NCBI GenBank assembly: GCA_021324715.1
Contig: JAJPIN010000280.1
Span: 1 to 8,429, forward strand
Origin: Nitrososphaeria archaeon
Lineage (GTDB): Archaea > Thermoproteota > Nitrososphaeria > Nitrososphaerales > Nitrososphaeraceae
DNA: 8,429 nucleotides
Direction of reading: 5' to 3'
The position numbers were made by a program, and so were the translations under genes. Shown here piece by piece: positions 6,745 to 8,429 of this stretch (positions are counted from its first letter, which is position 1; each line of letters starts with the position of its first letter). The notes beneath the pieces were generated by a model. That model was not told the DNA's origin. It saw only the letters and a list, made by a program, of their open reading frames with translations, and made no database searches.

Positions 6745-6750
6745 ATTTAT
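6743..6750 (-). promoter_or_regulatory. Probable TATA box of regulator 2 module
   Basis: The minus strand reads ATAAATAT about 50 bases before the CTG start. Transcription would begin near 6721, leaving a leader of roughly 27 bases that contains the AAGGAG ribosome site. Spacing and sequence fit an archaeal promoter. Confidence 0.35.
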
Positions 6751-6860
6751 GAACCCTGTGGTACACTTCCCTAAATCTAAATTTAATTATAAATGAGACT
6801 AACGGTCCCTATGATGACTTTTTTTGGGTTATGAATAAACAATACTAATTTATCAATTAG

Positions 6861-6944
6861 ACAGTCGTACCAGAAGGTTTAAAGAATAGAGGTAATCAAG
6901 GAATTCAAGTTTTTACTCCGATGAGTAACGAGTCAAGCAAATAG
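6861..6944 (+). pseudogene. Remnant of the 3' end of an NHL-repeat gene
   Basis: A short open stretch ending in TAG (6942-6944) encodes RGNQGIQVFTPMSNESSK, which matches the end of the NHL protein at 2-691 (RGNHRIQVFAPISNSTAEKEH). At DNA level 6886-6929 matches 624-667 at 36 of 44 positions by hand count without gaps. Upstream, a stop codon at 6858-6860 and the absence of any further NHL motif show that the rest of the gene is gone. The fragment sits in the same orientation and at the same distance (about 40-50 bases) from a convergent small membrane-protein gene as the full gene does at 691/729. It is therefore a decayed duplicate and not a working gene. Confidence 0.85.
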
Positions 6945-6991
6945 ATTGATGCGATATCATAGTCAAATATAGAATAAATGTTCTCTCTCTG

Positions 6992-7297
6992 CTAATCTCT
7001 CTTAACGACTGCCAAAAAGAAAAATACCAGTATGGACAATCCTGTCAAAGGAATAATTATATCCGTAAACGGATTATCAAATGAATACAAGTGCTCTATA
7101 TTTTCATATATCAGAAATGCGCAAAACAATGAGAATGCAATTATAGCATACTTCAGTTTTTTAATGCCGCTTTTTAGATACGCAGAAATTGACAATGCAA
7201 TCAAAAATGCAGACAATAAAGAACCTACTAGATACAACAAGATCTCTAATAGATCACTTATTGACATCTGATGAATTAGTGGTCCAAATATGAGCAT
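6992..7297 (-). CDS. Three-helix small membrane protein (copy 3), without regulator
   Basis: A 101-residue protein from ATG (7295-7297), the same length as the protein at 729-1034. It aligns without gaps, with about 52 of 101 positions identical by hand count. The matching blocks include ALSISAY, YAIIAF, DNPFTDI and LSILV.FFLA.VK. Helices lie at about residues 16-40, 48-66 and 79-97. A basic loop (KSGIKKLK) after the first helix and a basic end (KRD) again predict N-outside, C-inside. Unlike the other two copies it has no regulator gene upstream: the 273 bases before it show no winged-helix coding sequence. The ribosome site is weak, and an in-frame ATG at 7265-7267 is a possible alternative start. 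The conserved length and membrane motifs suggest it is still functional. It could depend on one of the other regulators or be an orphan left after duplication. Confidence 0.75.
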   Translation of the reverse strand: MLIFGPLIHQMSISDLLEILLYLVGSLLSAFLIALSISAYLKSGIKKLKYAIIAFSLFCAFLIYENIEHLYSFDNPFTDIIIPLTGLSILVFFFLAVVKRD

Positions 7298-7570
7298 GTC
7301 ACTGGTACATCGATATTTCTGAGTATTGACTGGTTTAAGAGTTATAGTACTATTGTCTAAGTAAGATGCAATAGGAGGTCATTTCTAGGTATAGTTTGAA
7401 GCTTGTACCACTGCACTCTTCTCTTTAAACAAAATTAAAATGATTATCAATTCATTTGTGGCTTTTTCCCCAAATTTAATGAAGTGTATCTTGTCTGTAC
7501 ATGTAATCAATGTTGTACAAATATCTAAGAAATATGAGTAATAATCAATTTCGATAAATGCGAAGTAAAT

Positions 7571-8428
7571 TCAACCCTTTGTTTTTGAAATGGTGATATG
7601 ATCACGAGCCACGCCTGTGTTTTCATAAAATGTAATCCATAGTTTTGATCCATTGTTTGCCACATCCACATTTAGAAAACCATGCAGCAAAAGTTGTTTT
7701 GCTATGAAAGGTGCATGACCTGTAAAAGTATAAAATTCGGCACCACCAGTTCCTAGAGTAATGAATATTTGTCCATTTACAATATTGGTATAGTTTTCAG
7801 TATTCCTATTCGTAATTATTGGAGTAGACGGTTTGGTGACATTGTATGAGATGGGATACGTGCGTTGGTAATTGTGATTATGAGCCTGAAGAACAAGGTC
7901 TACACCATATTTATCAAAGAGAGGATGGAAAACATCTCGCAGTTCTTCCTGTCCAGGATGAGTAGTATTTGAAGAATAGAATGACCTAAATGTGTACACT
8001 ATTATCCAATTAATACTCTTATTTTCATGTGCACTTTTAAGATCGTCTTTAACAAATTGATATTGCGCTGAGGTAACATTATAGGGGATTAACATATTCT
8101 TAGGAGTTGCCATGGCCAAGAAATGAATATTTTTGTAATTAAAGGAATAGTACGGTTTGGTAAGATTGAAATGTCTTAGGTATTGATCATAGTCAGCAAT
8201 ACCATGAGAAACATCATGTTCACCAAAAGAAATTTTAAATTTACTACTATTTTCCAATGGTTTTATCATATCAAACCAACATATTGGATCCTTTGTATAT
8301 GCAAGATCCCCTAGAGCTAATACTAGTTCTGGTTTCATGTTAGCCATCGCTTCAATGGTTTTTTTCGCCTCATCACCGCAACCGAAATCTCCAGCGACGA
8401 CAAAATTAAATACAGGCAAATTTGAACC
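7571..8428 (-). CDS. Purple acid phosphatase-like metallophosphoesterase, 5' end outside window
   Basis: The frame runs off the right edge; the TTG at 8417-8419 is only an internal codon, since the sequence before it stays open. Counting from that TTG, the calcineurin-like motifs are GDFG (D11), ALGDLAY (D38, Y41), GEHD (66-69), VYTFRSFYSS (141-150), QAHNHNYQRT (H180, H182) and LGTGGAEF. The tyrosine in GDLAY, the PYYSFNYKNIHFLAM stretch and HNYQRTYP point to the purple acid phosphatase branch of phosphoesterases acting on phosphate monoesters with a two-metal centre. Two positions differ from the usual pattern: asparagine of GNHD is glutamate (E67), and the histidine of the H.P.Y.S motif is phenylalanine (F144). 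The protein has many N-glycosylation sequons (NLT, NVT, NTT, NYT, NGS), which fits secretion; any signal peptide is outside the window. Activity and substrate are uncertain because of the altered metal ligands. Confidence 0.88.
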   Translation of the reverse strand, partial: GSNLPVFNFVVAGDFGCGDEAKKTIEAMANMKPELVLALGDLAYTKDPICWFDMIKPLENSSKFKISFGEHDVSHGIADYDQYLRHFNLTKPYYSFNYKNIHFLAMATPKNMLIPYNVTSAQYQFVKDDLKSAHENKSINWIIVYTFRSFYSSNTTHPGQEELRDVFHPLFDKYGVDLVLQAHNHNYQRTYPISYNVTKPSTPIITNRNTENYTNIVNGQIFITLGTGGAEFYTFTGHAPFIAKQLLLHGFLNVDVANNGSKLWITFYENTGVARDHITISKTKG

Positions 8429-8429
8429 C

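Noticed and set aside
6819..6825. Run of seven T on the plus strand
   Set aside because: No plus-strand gene ends just before it, so a terminator role has no support.
7497..7518. Inverted repeat GTACA...TGTAC in the intergenic region
   Set aside because: Only five-base arms with 12 bases between them; too weak to call an operator or hairpin.
7298..7570. Possible missing regulator upstream of membrane-protein copy 3
   Set aside because: I looked at this 273-base stretch on both strands and saw no winged-helix coding sequence; it appears to be plain AT-rich intergenic DNA.
1..8429. tRNA genes, CRISPR arrays, insertion sequences or attachment sites
   Set aside because: No cloverleaf-like T-arm motif outside coding sequence, no regularly spaced repeats, no transposase and no terminal inverted repeats were seen.

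Overview
The window looks archaeal, most likely from a mesophilic ammonia-oxidising Thaumarchaeota (Nitrososphaeria, perhaps a soil lineage such as Nitrososphaera/Nitrosocosmicus). The reasons are its AT-rich DNA, TATA-like elements upstream of genes, tandem winged-helix regulators of archaeal type, NHL-repeat and PsbP-like extracytoplasmic proteins, secreted proteins rich in N-glycosylation sequons, and frequent GTG starts with 4-base gene overlaps. The lineage is an inference from gene content. No rRNA, tRNA, CRISPR array or transposase gene was seen.

Layout from left to right. (1) 2-691, plus strand: the 3' part of an NHL-repeat (beta-propeller) protein whose start lies outside the window. 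(2) 729-1585, minus strand: a two-gene module, a tandem winged-helix regulator (1040-1585) followed by a 101-residue three-helix membrane protein (729-1034). (3) 1791-5342, minus strand: a tight five-gene set encoding a PsbP-like anchored protein, a small two-helix membrane protein, an ABC ATPase, an ABC-2 permease and a protein anchored at both ends. The last three overlap by 4 bases each. (4) 5692-6694, minus strand: a second regulator/membrane-protein module, paralogous to the first. (5) 6861-6944, plus strand: a decayed fragment of the end of an NHL-repeat gene, facing a third copy of the small membrane protein (6992-7297, minus). (6) 7571-8428, minus strand: a purple-acid-phosphatase-like metallophosphoesterase cut off by the window edge, with two substituted metal-site positions.

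The most notable theme is the repeated pair of a two-domain winged-helix regulator and a three- or four-helix membrane protein. It occurs twice complete and once as the membrane protein alone, on either side of an ABC-2 exporter operon. The NHL tail next to membrane-protein copies 1 and 3 shows that a segment was duplicated and partly decayed. A reasonable but unproven model is that the membrane partner senses an envelope signal and controls its regulator, with the ABC operon or the module itself as the target. Both regulators appear to start at a CTG codon, because every ATG/GTG/TTG start available lies inside the first DNA-binding domain.
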